This document shows, in pieces, positions 1 through 12,400 of a stretch of 64,000 nucleotides of DNA. How positions within the stretch are numbered: the first letter of the stretch is position 1; every line of letters begins with the position of its first letter. This DNA comes from Intoshia linei (lineage: Eukaryota; Orthonectida; Rhopaluridae), in assembly GCA_001642005.1 (NCBI GenBank), contig LWCA01000023.1, positions 1 to 64,000 on the forward strand. The letters are read 5' to 3'. The notes under the pieces were generated by a model. That model was not told the DNA's origin and did no database searches. It saw only the letters and a program-made list of their open reading frames with translations. The translations under genes were made by a program, and so were the position numbers.

Positions 1-79
1 ATATACAATGTATATTATTCATATACATGTATTAACAATTTATTTTTATAATTAATTTTATTATATTTTTAATTAACAG

Positions 80-3000
80 AATTACCCCAATTATGGACTT
101 TGTATTCCTTATAAATGTGCTAATGATTTGGTTAATAACGTATACATGTTTCGTCACGTTACAGATATCTTAGGTAATGTATTTTTAATAAATGTATTAT
201 TTTACAATGTGTGACTATGTCTAATATTTTAGTGTAAGTGTAATGTAGTTTTAATTTAAATTTTAAACAAAATGTTTTGGAAATGCAAATTTAAGATTTA
301 AAATTTGTTATTTGAAAAATATTGGTGGATAATATATTAAAAATTATTTTTCATCGGCAATACGTAGATTTCTCGGGTTAAACTTTTGTATTTATATAAA
401 CTGGAATAAGCTCTATCAGAATAATATATATTTTTTTTAAATTTTCGGACCGTTAATTATTTCACATTTTTTTTAATAAAATATTTCGAAAAAAAAAATA
501 TGTATATCAAAATGCTTTTTTGACCGTGAAGTCGTCACTTATTCCGATTGAAATTTTCTGTGTGTGTTAAAAGGATACAACTGTACCACCTGTAAATTTT
601 TTAAATTCTAGGGCTGTTTTCATAAAAAAAGGTAATTTAGGGTTTTGGCCCTGAAAATATAATTTTTTTAAATTTAAATTTATGATAATGTTTATGATTT
701 TAAAATCCGTATCAGCGTATATATTTTTTTAAATTCTCGAACTCGTTTGATTTTCAAAAAAAAGACAATTGGGATATATATTTTTTTAAATTCTCCAACT
801 CGTTTGATTTTCAAAAAGAGGGACAATTTTTTAAATTCTTAACTTGTATGATTATCAAAAAAAAAGACAATTAGAGTTTTTGACCCGTAAGGTGTAAGTT
901 TTGGAGGTTGAAATTTATCTTATTATCACCGGAAAAAACTGTAATTGAAATGGGGACTTTATAAAATTCTAAGAATGGTAGTTATTGAAATAAAGTGGAA
1001 CACACACACACACACAAACAAATATTGCGTAACATATTATATAAGTAAGGATATTTGTAAATATATAATCACTGTTATTATTAGTCATATTTTTATTCAC
1101 AATTTGTCAAAAAGTCAAAAATTTATCAAATTTCTAGTTATATTAATAAATATGGTTCAATAGCAGGGGTGTCAATTATGCGGCTTCCAATTATGGAATG
1201 TGGGGCCCGCATTATTATATAAATTTTTATTTTTTATAACAATTTTTTACTCATATTTCTTATTTTACATTTTTTTCATATATTTTCCATAATTTATTTA
1301 TTCATTATTACAATTTTAACATTATTTATACACTTAGTCCATTTTTATTGTTTTATATTTTATTTTATGAATTAAAATTATTATAAATTAATTAAATCTG
1401 TTAGTTTTAACATAATTTTTTGAGTAAAGATTTTTTTTCACATTTGGTCCGCCAATAAAATTGAGTCTTACATCCCTGTTCAATAGTAATTTAAAAAATT
1501 TTAATTATAATGCAATTTTATTATTTATCATAAATTTTAGTTTTCGCGGAATGTCGATCAAATGAACAATTTAAATATGAAGATTTAACAGATCGTCAAA
1601 TTTCTATGATGTACGTTTTACAATATATTATAATATAAAAAGCCATATAAGTATGTCTGGTACCAGTCCGGTTAAATTTAATTCTAATATTCTAAAACTG
1701 TTAATTAAATTTAGGATACACGATTAAAAAAATCAAGTGTCCTACTCCTGATGTATATATTTTATAAGCTCATTCAGAAATTTGCACCGTTTCCGACAGA
1801 TAGGAAAATTTTATAATTTTAATAGTTTCGTGTGCTCTAAATTTATCCTTTATATACTTGTATATAAAATTGAATGTCAATTTGTATGCTTAGCGTAAAA
1901 AATTCAGCATTCTAGAATCTTAAAAAACCCCAATTTCCAACTGTTCTTTGAGAGTGATATTTTATCGCAAATTTGATTTTAAGAAATTGGGGCCTTAATG
2001 GTCAAAATTTTAAATTTTCCTTATTACAATTAAAATAGTCCCATTATTTTAAAAAAACATTATGAGCCATATTTAAATTAATACGGTTTTTATTCTACAA
2101 AAATGTATAATTTACATAAAAATAAGTTGATGGTAAAAATGAAACTATTTTTCATAAAAATGTTATTTCATTGTGGGCAAGATGATGCAGGATTAGTGAT
2201 ATTATTACTAAAGGGATATTTTATGTTTGTAATTATAATTATTATTGACAATACATTTAAACATTTTTATTTTTTATTTTAGACTGATTTTTGGCTTAAT
2301 ACTTTTAATCGAAATATTATGTACTATTTATGGTATCATTGATATTTACACAAAAAAATGTAAGTTTTTCGTAAAATGTAAAATAAAAAATAAATAAATT
2401 TATGAATCATGATTCAATCCAACTAGAGCTTTTCAACTGGTACGGCAAACAAACCATGTTTCATTTCAATAGGTTTTCATTTATGTAAATTTTTGGTTTT
2501 TATTATACTCGAAAAAATAAATTTCGCTAAAACCCTACAATTTTACAAATCACTGGTAAAATTTACTATATCAATTGTAAATCTCCATAAATCTTCACTA
2601 ACGTTACTAATAATTAATAATAAATAATTAATAATTAATAATGATTCAATATAATAACATTTAAAACCACACTTCATTAAGAAATTTATCTAATTAGTAA
2701 TTACATTACCTAATTAATTATACAATTGTATAATTTAGTCAAGCTCCGTCCTTACATTTTGTCATTTTCAATTATACATAACATTAAATTGTTGTATACA
2801 ACAAACGATCCACCATCAGCCGATAAAAATTCTCAAATTACTTGCATATATGGCATCCGACTAATTGGATGTTTTGGAATTATCTATGGTCATTATGTTT
2901 CCGATAGAATGTCCAATTCACGTATTTAATTCGATTGTTTATCTGATTATTTGGATATTAATGTAATGTTTCCCCAACACTTGAAAGAGTGCTTTTGGCC

Positions 3001-6000
3001 CTAAAGTTTAGGGTACATTTTTTAGATAATCAATAAAATTCATCACATTTTTTCTAAAAAAAATCTTCTATTGTGATACTGTTTATAAACATAAATACAA
3101 ATTATTACCTTAAAATACAAATATACTAAATTTTTGGTAGTATAATTCTAATAAAATTAAAATATCATTATATTGTTACAGCTAATTATATTAATGTAGC
3201 TAATCCATTATCAATGCCGAAACAATTTCAACAATCTCCTTTTATTCTAGTAGCATTTTCAAATTTTTATCAAGTGGATACATTTTTTGCCATGTCGTAA
3301 ATATTTCTATTGTTATAGATTTGTATTTTTTAACCAGTTTTATATCATGAGTCATGAGTCTATTTTAGTATATATCTATATATTATATTTTAGATCACTT
3401 CTTGTTTCATACACCTTATTGAGGAAATTTGATAGAAATAAATCAATTTTAAAAATAGGTTGGTTCATGCATTACTTCAAACGACTCGTAAAGTAATTTT
3501 CATCATATAATACATTTCATGGAAAATATAATACATGTCGTAATCTTAGCATAATTTCCATATATTTGAGAATACATAAAACATATTTTTAATAATAAAA
3601 TCTGCATTTTTGTGTCTATAGCCGATCATTTCTTTTCATAACCATGTAGTTTATTGTTAGTTAGTTCGACATTAATTTTTTTTAAATTTCAATAAAAATT
3701 TGAAGTTCATATTATTATTATAAATAAGCATATTTAGAGTCGCAAAAGTATCATATTAATCATAATATCCTTTGTAAATAATAAAATAATCATTTTTAAA
3801 AAACTGTCATGTGGCTATAATGAATATACTAGGATGCTGTTTGTCCAAAGTACAGCGAACAGTAAGTAACAATGATAGCTAGTAAATTAAATAAATCATT
3901 TTTCTGGTGACAAACGCGTTTCTATTTTTCTAAAATTGCATAGAATAATAATAAGTTGTTAATATTTTATTATACTATCAAACTATTTTAGTTGCATTAT
4001 ATTTTATTTGCAAAATAGTATTTAGAAAATATTTTCATATTAATTATTTTATTTTATTTCTTCCTTCGAATTTTTGAAACTACATAAAAAAAATTTAATT
4101 AATTTTTTTATCCAACTATTCGTCAATAAGTGCATTCAATTTATATTTTTTAAGTTATATGAAAAAACCAATTAATTGAAAAATAAATATTTAGCAAACA
4201 ATTAATTGGTTTATACAAAATAATTGATTATATTAATAAATTAAGCAATCAATTATTTCCAATCCCTGGTCATGACCCTCTTGATAACTAAAATGGATTT
4301 CCACGCTTCGTTTAATGTATCAATATTTATCAATAGTATTATACATGTATTAGTAATATTGCTATCAGTTGTTAATATTAACAACTAATAATAATAATAT
4401 TAAATGAATATAATAATATAAAAAGTATAATAAATCGGTAGTAGATACTAAAAATAAATATAAGTTCAAGTTAAAACGGGAAATTTTAAATCGCTGAGTA
4501 GTCCGATGTTTTTGCAATAATATTAAAAATAAAAATCATAGAGGTTAGTTTTAACTCATTTCTCATGCCGTACGTACTTGCATTTTTTTAATTTCTTAAA
4601 TTCAATCAAAATGGTAACACCTTATTGTATATACAATATATAATGTATATTATTCATATACATGTATTAACAATTTATTTTTATAATAAATTTTATATTT
4701 TTAATTAACAGAATTATCCCTATTATGGACATTATTAACATTTTGTACATACATGTTTATTATTTGAGAATATATTAAATTAAGATATTTTAGATTGTTG
4801 CCATTGTATTACCTTGTTTTGGTGTTTTATTTGGCTTTTGTAATAGATTATGGACGTGGCTATAATTTTGACCATTCAATAAATATGATTTATAATTGTG
4901 AAAAATCAGCTTGGAAAAATTTCTTTTTTATTCAAACCATATACGATATAGCTAGTCCTCCAGTAAATGTTTTATTGTTAAAAACTTTCGATTTTTGGTT
5001 AGTTAATATAAAAGTAGAGACTAATTCCTATTTAACTGAATTTGTCGTTAACGAAAAAACATTCCTGATTAACGGACGGTGAATTTTTCTAAAGTACAAC
5101 AATTCGATTAAATTTTGATTTAAAATGACTAGCATCATAATCATAATTAAAGCTTTAGACGTGTAAAAAAATTTATTTTTTTCTTGATTAATGATGATAA
5201 TAGTGGTTAATTATTAATTATATAAAATGAAATTACCTGCAAATATAGGTTAAGTGGAATAAAAATCAAAATATTTTCATTTCTTCATTATTTTAATGCA
5301 ATGATTCCCGGTTCAAATAGAATAAGAACCCCATTTCAAAATATTTATTTTTTTGGACCTTAATGACTAATGGTACTCTTACTCTAGTACCTTAGTGACT
5401 TACCTTAAACCTTAAATATAAAACATTGATGAAAAAATGAAAAATTTTTAATCATAGGATTTAGTAAAATTATGTTTTTCAAAAAAATATTGGACAAAGA
5501 GGATATATTTCCCTTAAGCGTTGGTAATATTGGAGTTTTTATATGAGGTTGGAATAAGAAGTTTTTCTCATAAGCTTTAGTAAAATCGTGTCTTCAAAAA
5601 AATATTGAAAACAGGTATTTTTCCCTTAAAAATTTGTAAAATTGAATTTTTTATTTGATGCTTTGATAAAGTGGATTTTTCAAAAAAATATCAGTAAACG
5701 TCAATTTTTTCATGAGGGCTTGAAATGGTATTTTTTATTAAATTTTATTAATGGGTGGGATAAAAGTGGAATAAAAAAAATTCATCAAAATTTTTTTATA
5801 TTTTATGTAAATCTCACGAACCTCAGCCACATAATTTTGGTTCCCAATCGGGAACCACTGTTTTAATGTATACATTATTTATAAAAAATTCCTCCTTAAC
5901 CGAATGAGATTTTTTTCAAGACCAATTATTTCGTTAACAAGGAATTAGTCTGTCTAATTTAGTGGTTCTCAACTGGGAAATTTATCGTTCAAGAAGATAA

Positions 6001-9000
6001 AATTTTTAAATGTTCTGTGTAATGTAAAAAATGTCTAGTTTCTCCATGACTATAATTTTTGTCACTATGTTTGACAACGTGTTATTTATATACCAAATGA
6101 TGAAACGTTTCAGCACGTTAATGGTGTCATCATTTTGATATCATAAAATAGGGTATATTCATTTCTTAATTATGAATCCCATGATGACTCAAACTAAACA
6201 CATTGTGGAATGTACATTTCCGTATCACGTTATAATTAGGACCCGAATATTGAATAGCAGTCTTTAACTAAATTTAATCCGAAAAATTATATTCATATAA
6301 ACTGGGTGAACTGGGTACACCGTGCATGATTACAAGTATACGGTAAGGGAAGAATGACCCTTAAAAAGTTGAGAATCACTGATATTCTGTATAATAATTA
6401 TAATTATTATTAGTAATAAATTCCTTAATTTGATTTAATTTTACAATGTAAATGTATATAAAATTAGTGCTTGCGATGGCTGTGGTTTGTTGCCTCGGAT
6501 TTACAAATGTTTTTGTTTGCACCCATAATAATTATAATTTTATACAAGTAATATTTTTAACATTTCACACATGTCAATTTATAAATACATGTATTATAAA
6601 AATTAAAAAATTTTTTAATTAGTGTTTCTCAATTTTAGAAACTGACAAATACGTAGTTTATCAAAAATACGAGGGTAATGAACACTGTTTATAGTCATTA
6701 AACAAAGTGAACATTGGTTACACTATCTTAGATAATATGTATTTGGAGTAACAACAGATACTATGATATATTTTTCAGTTAGTATTCTACACTTTTAAAG
6801 AATTACAAAACATCTTTTCATAAAAATTTTTATCAACTATACCACAAAATTTTTTCACTCTAATGGAATTGATATGCAAAAAGTTGAGAACCACTGATTT
6901 AAGTTTTAATACATTAAACATTAAAAATAATTAAATTATAGATACTTTATATTTGGACTAATCATTTCATCAATTATATCATTAGGTGCACTGTTTCAAA
7001 TGGCTTATTTAACTTTTATAAATGAGTTACCAACTTATATGGGATTTGAAATTTTTTCTTCACCTAAAATGTAATTATAAGTACAATTTATATATAATTT
7101 ATTAACATAAATTTATAACACTATTCTCTACCTTTAACTTTCACATCTTTTTAATTTTGATATCACTTTCTGATTAACGTTTATTTTTCAGAAAAATTTA
7201 AATTGGCAACTATTATACTGCGGTCAGGACATTTATACTAATATAATATACTCGAAAATAGTATATTACGATTATGATAAGTCAATTTTTAATGTTTTAA
7301 CATTAGTCGAAATTTTTAACATGGTACATTTTTGTTTTATCTAATTCGCGGATTTTTATTTAGAGCTTATTAGGACACATAATTAAAAAGTTTGTATCAG
7401 TGTTAATATCATATATCTAAAGTCGAAACGAGCAAACTCGAGTCCACCTCGAAAATGAAAAATAGACCTTTTAAAAAAATTCACAAAAAATTCGTATTGT
7501 CAGAAGCCCTAAGCCATCTCTGTAAAAATCTTGAGTTTACATTTTAAATTTAACACACTAAATTATGATATTCAAGAATATAATTATTGAGTATTCAATT
7601 TGGTAAAATGAAGCCTACACCTCCCATCTCCCCCCTCGAAGAGGGTTACGGATACGGTAGGTTCGGCAAGGCATATAAATTTATGTCTCAATTTTTTTAA
7701 TATAGGTTTGATATGGTAATAAATATATACTATCCGACCGTAGCTCATGTTCATTCCTATCTTTTCGGGATAATTTGTGGTTATCTCATTTATAGAAATA
7801 AAACAAACAAGCCATGGATTATGTCAAAGGTTTACTTTAATTTAAAAATATGACTCACTAAAAAGATATGATTTTTAATTGATCTAAAATTTAGTTAATG
7901 TTGTACATTTCTTGGGCAATTTTTCTTTTTTCAATATTTACATATTTTTACATGTGCGACGGTTTATTTCGCAAGAAAACTACACCAATGTTTAATGCTG
8001 TGTATAATTCGACTGTTCCATTTTTTTGGAGTTTATTTGTATGTTGGTTCATCTACATTTGTTCTACATCGAATTGTGGTAAAATTATAATTATAATCAT
8101 TAATACAAAACTATGTACAATAGGGCTATTCCAATTTGGATTTTTTTGAAATGTAAAAATGGCATATATAGACAATGATCTCCATTTAATTTGATGTAGA
8201 ATAATATAAATATTTTTTGTTTTTTTCACAAAAAACCTCCACGTCTTTATGTTTTTTCTGTTTTCCTAACATTTTTTTTACCTTAGTTTTCATTCATTTG
8301 TTTAATTTTAAGGTATAACATAGATCATGTGACACTAATCATATTAATTAAAAAAAATCAAAAAAAAATGGCATAATTAAGACACAGTTCACGGACAAAC
8401 TTTTTATCATTTTTAAAAAAATTATATAAATTAAAATACAAAAAAAGACATAAACGATAATATAAAAGATATAAATTAAATACAAAAAAAGACATATGAA
8501 TTTATATGAACTGGGTTAAAATATTTTAAATGCTTCTACTCAAATATTTTTTTAAGTACTATTGTAAAAAAATAATTTTGTTAAGTTTATAATATGATAA
8601 AATTTTAAGAGTAAAACGAATTTAACTATGATAAAATTATATAGAATACTATAAAATTAAATATAGAGAAAATGCAAAACAATTTTTTTTAATTTAAAAT
8701 TTCATGTAATAATGTAGGGTCGCCAGATTATACAATTATAACTCCAACCTACTTGTGATATACGTTGCGACCCTGCTTAAATTATACTTTAACACTGCAT
8801 AAATATTTGCATTTTCGATTTTATAAATTTAAAATATTTCAATTAAAATTTTGATAAATATTTAATTTTTAGATTGGCTCAATGATTTATTTTCCAATAG
8901 ATATGCTAAAGTTTTGAGTAGATTAACTTTCAGTATGTACATTACACATCCCTTTGTATACAAGTATTTGTATATGAATATGCCTCAACCAGTCTATTTT

Positions 9001-9375
9001 GATATGGGAACTGAACACGTAATTTTAAATTGATAACATACCTGAGTAAAGACTGATTTTGTTATGATATTTACCCGAGGCATACAACATACTTAAACAA
9101 TGATTAATTAATAAGAATTAAACCTTGACATCATTAGAAAGAAGGTTAAAACCTGTAGAACCAATAAGTTGTGCATTTCACTACTCAAAATTGAATTCAA
9201 TTACATTCAATTGTATTAATAAAAATTCATACAATATATTTAGTTTATATTTTACTTTGGATTGGTTTTTTTAAATATAATACTGTCGACACTCGTAACA
9301 TCAATGATTTTAATGCCAATTGGTAACATTATGGCATTATTACACAGTCCAAAACAGAAAATGAAAAAACTATAA
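80..9375 (+). CDS. NRF-6-like membrane acyltransferase, copy 1 (5' end outside window)
   Basis: Multi-exon gene of the 'nose resistant to fluoxetine' family: a secreted Cys-containing NRF domain followed by a multi-pass acyltransferase-3 domain. Exons read: 80-173 (NYPNYGLCIPYKC), 1541-1610, 2283-2359 (first membrane helix), 2739-2921, 3182-3296, 3394-3492, 4794-4962, 6468-6547, 6942-7070, 7706-7829, 7895-8078, 8873-9018, 9244-9375 (stop). Phases agree across all junctions. The family's Arg...His pair is present in GIRLIGCFGIIYGHY, and later signatures include YLVAP-like LFAP, a Tyr-Leu-x-Gly segment and SRLTFSMYITHPF. The enzymes are thought to move acyl groups or lipids across membranes of gut or epidermal cells (family knowledge); the substrate is unknown. 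Exon order and phases match copy 2 exactly, so the two are tandem duplicates. The signal peptide exon lies left of the window. Introns hold MITEs and the R1 repeat. Confidence 0.88.
174..1540. repeat. R1 dispersed modular repeat in intron 1 of acyltransferase copy 1
   Basis: From about 236 to 1170 lies a copy of the window's main dispersed repeat, here called R1. Landmarks are TCATCGGCAATACGTAGATT, a 'CTAGGGCTGTTTTCAT' module, repeated 'GGTTTTTGACCCGTAAG' phrases and an end with a CA-repeat (about 1001-1016) near TATTGCGTAACATATTATAT. Between about 725 and 870 a roughly 65 bp unit (AACTCGTTTGATTTTCAAAAA) is repeated three times. No protein-coding potential was found. The remaining 1170-1540 is AT-rich with no feature I can name. 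Confidence 0.7.
3493..4793. repeat. Intron with transposon ends
   Basis: Positions about 3797-3845 match, in reverse complement, the tail of the transposase-like element at 63783-63832 (shared TCCTAGTATAT and CCACATGACAG words). About 4075-4268 is rich in AATTAATTG words and ends in CCAATCCCTG, the terminus of the hAT-type MITE seen complete at 29690-30100. The relic duplication 4628-4760 follows. No gene was seen in the rest. Confidence 0.55.
4628..4760 (+). repeat. Intronic relic duplicating the exon/intron at the window start
   Basis: About 105 bp closely match positions 1-110: the same AT-rich lead-in, the acceptor and the beginning of exon 80-173 (AAT TAT CCC tAT TAT GGA). Similarity fades within the exon and the reading frame then stops. 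It sits in the intron before exon 4794. It is either a decayed internal duplication of the NRF exon or a remnant of a further lost copy. Confidence 0.8.
5299..5860. mobile_element. hAT-type MITE, 562 bp, exact 8-bp TSD
   Basis: The element begins CAATGATTCCCGGTTC and ends GGGAACCACTG, imperfect terminal inverted repeats of the CAGTGGTTCCC class. It is flanked by identical TTTTAATG at 5291-5298 and 5861-5868. The interior consists of degenerate repeats of 'GGATTTTTCAAAAAAATAT' followed by 'GGTAAA', related to the 28195-29121 element. No transposase. It lies in the intron 4963-6467 of acyltransferase copy 1. Confidence 0.85.
5958..6376. mobile_element. Possible hAT-type MITE
   Basis: The left end reads TAGTGGTTCTCAACTGGG and the right end AAAAAGTTGAGAATCACTG, so the ends are inverted copies of a TTCTCAAC-class terminus. 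No convincing 8-bp target duplication was found, so the exact boundaries are uncertain. Confidence 0.5.
6620..6896. mobile_element. Possible short hAT-type MITE
   Basis: The left end TAGTGTTTCTCAATTTT and right end AAAAAGTTGAGAACCACTG are inverted with respect to each other. It lies in the 394 bp intron 6548-6941. The target duplication is not clear. Confidence 0.45.
7071..7705. other. Intron, no recognisable feature
   Basis: AT-rich intron of acyltransferase copy 1. A locally GC-richer patch near 7615-7665 has no coding or repeat signature I recognise. The intron 8079-8872 of the same gene is likewise empty apart from A/T runs. Confidence 0.5.
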
Positions 9376-9420
9376 TATACATGTATGACATAATATTTGT
9401 TTAAAAATAAACATTTTTTC

Positions 9421-12400
9421 ATGATTATTGTATTTTTCATATTATTATCCTCTTCGTCGATTTACTCCAAATTTAATTTGAACAATGAGTGTACCACTGC
9501 AATATCGGAAATTTTATCAAATTTTACTTTGACATGGCAAGGTTTTTTTGTATATTTTCCTATAAAAATTTTAACTTTTCATTTAGTTCTTGATGCACTA
9601 GGAAAACCACCATCTGGCATTGGTCTACGAAATTACAAAATGTACGGATCATTTGAAATTTGTTATAATTTACGCTTTGAAAAAAACTCGAAAAATGAAA
9701 ATTTTGGTTTCAAATATTGTCAATTTGTTATTGATGATAATCAGTCTTTAGTAATGTATAATTAAATTATAATATATTCAGAATACAGTTATTTTACTAC
9801 GAAGAATTTAATTAAATTTAGAATTTTCCAAAATATGGAGCATGTTTGCCGGAAAAATGTGTTAATTATATAGAGAATCACAGTAAAAAAATGACGTTTC
9901 TCAATAAAAAAGGTAATATTAAAGATTACTAGTTGTACATTATTTTTGAAATTGGCCGTAATGAATGTTGAAATTTAGTAATTTTCGATTGTCTGCCAAA
10001 TTTGGAAATTGGAGGATACGAAGGATTCACTTTTGTTCATATATTATTGATGTATACCTTAATTTACATTTTCAATTTTTGTTAAATTCATGAAATTAGC
10101 ATTTTATTCGCTTTGATAATGACACTACAATCTATTTCCTCAATTAATGATTTGTATTGCCGATATTTTGAAAGTAATTTTTCGAAATTAGATTCAAATT
10201 TTTATATACAGAAAAGCAAAACAAAATAGTCAATGCTTTGTCAATTATAAGTAACATGGAATCACTATTTGATACTAGTGATCGCACCGATACGCCTCAA
10301 ATACATTGTCTTCATGGCTTGCGTACAATTGGAAAATACGGAATTATTTATGGTCACTATTTGTTAGATTATATTTGGATCGCACGTAATTTTTTTAACT
10401 TACTTTATAAAAATGTAAAAGCTGCAGGTTTATAAAATAAATAAAAGTTTTATAGCCAATGAAAATTCTATGCTTCCATTTACAACTAAACCATATGTAC
10501 TATTGTATTATTCCAATTTCTATCAAGTTGATACTTTCTTTGTCATGTCGTAATTTTTTAAACATTTAATGTACCTGTAATAGTGTACCTGTAGTGTTCT
10601 GAGACTGATAAAAAATCATCTTTCAATTTTATATAGCGTCGGCAAGGTTGAGAAACATTGTTACGTTGAAAACCAAAATAAAAAATTTTATATGTATATT
10701 ACAATACATAGTATGTATTACATATACTATATTATTTGTATTTGTAAATTAAATAAAAAGAATTAGATTAGATGTAAAACGTGTATTATAATAATTATAA
10801 TGATCATATTAGAGGATTCCTTGTATCTTATACGTTATTTCGTTATCTTGCTAAATTTGGTAGTTACAAAAAAATAAATTGGAAATTGTATTATATAGGA
10901 AGGTTTGTCAAGTAATTTAAATTTAATGATTATTTTAATTTAAATTTATTATAGATTACTACCCATGTATTATGCAAGTTTATTATTTTTGGCATATTTT
11001 TTGTACAAAATGTATGATGGAGTAGAATTTGTCATGTACAACTTTTATCAAAGAATGATTAACTATACACTTTGGAAAAATTTTTTATTGATACAAAACA
11101 TTATTCAACCTGAAAACTCTCTAGTAATGTATAATATATTAGTTAAATCTATAATCAATAATTATAGACACATGTATTATAGTTGTATGTTAATATTATA
11201 ATCATTATTATAATATAACTAGATTGACTGTTATGTACTACGTACAAACAGCACCTAGCTTTGACGTTTAATTACCAATATTGCAAAGGATTGTACTAAA
11301 TATAAAAATTATAATAACATAGTTGTATTACTTTTAGTAATCTTGTTGTAGTTTTAATTTAAATTGCAAAAAAAAATTTTTGGTAATGGGAATTTTAAAT
11401 TTAAAAATTGTGTAGCAATGAAAAAAATTCTAAAGGAGTGAATTATATAGATTTTCACTTTTATTTCTTTATTGGAAATGGGTAGACGTTCAATGCACAT
11501 TTTTTTTTAAATTGTAGGATCAATATTTACCTTTTTTAATTGTTATTTTAATCGAAATATTTTAAAAATATTGGTTGATAATATATTAAAAATTATTTTT
11601 TCATCGGGAATGCGTAGATTCCTCGGGTTACTTTTGCATTTATATCCACTGGAATAAGCTCTATCAGAATAATTTTTTTTTGTAATTTTTGGGACTGTTA
11701 ATTATTTCACATTTTTTGTTTTAATAAAATATTTTGGAAAAAAATATATAAATACTAAAATGCTTTTTTCACCGTGAAGGTGTCACTTATTCAGATTGAA
11801 ATTTTTTTGTGTGTGTTAACAGGATACAACTGTACCACCTGTAAATTTTTTTACATTTTAGGGCTGTTTTCATTAAAAAAAAGGGTAATTTGTGGTTTTG
11901 GCCTTGAAGATGTAATTTTTTTAAATTTAAATTTATGATTTTAAAATAAGCATTAGAGTATATATTTTTTTAAATTCTCGACTTGTTTGATTTTCGAAAA
12001 AAGGACAATTGGGGTTTTTGACCCGTAAGATGTGAGTTTGGGAAGTTGAAATTTATTTTGCTAACACCCCCGGAAAACCTGTAATGGAAATGTGGACTTT
12101 ATAAAGTTTTAAGACTGGTAGTTATTGAAATAAACGGTAACACACATCTACACAAAAAATATTGCATAGCATACAATATACATTAGCGGTGTAAACGAAT
12201 TTTTATATCAAAAGTGCACCCTTCCACCATATGAAAATTTTGAAAATATTCAATTTGCACCCAATCTTATTTCTCAAATGTTAAAAAAACCCTGGGGCAT
12301 CGCCTCTAAAGTTTTAAACAATATATCGCTCACAGTAACTAATATATGACAATTTTTTTAAAAACATTATTTTAAATATAAACATTTTTATACAAATAAC

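Noticed and set aside
945-1163. 72-codon ORF with a Thr-His run
   Set aside because: It is within R1 and translates a CA microsatellite.
5642-5866. 74-codon plus-strand ORF
   Set aside because: It falls inside the MITE 5299-5860 and crosses its terminus.
9252-9440. 62-codon minus-strand ORF
   Set aside because: It is antisense to the last exon of acyltransferase copy 1 and the first exon of copy 2, both well supported.
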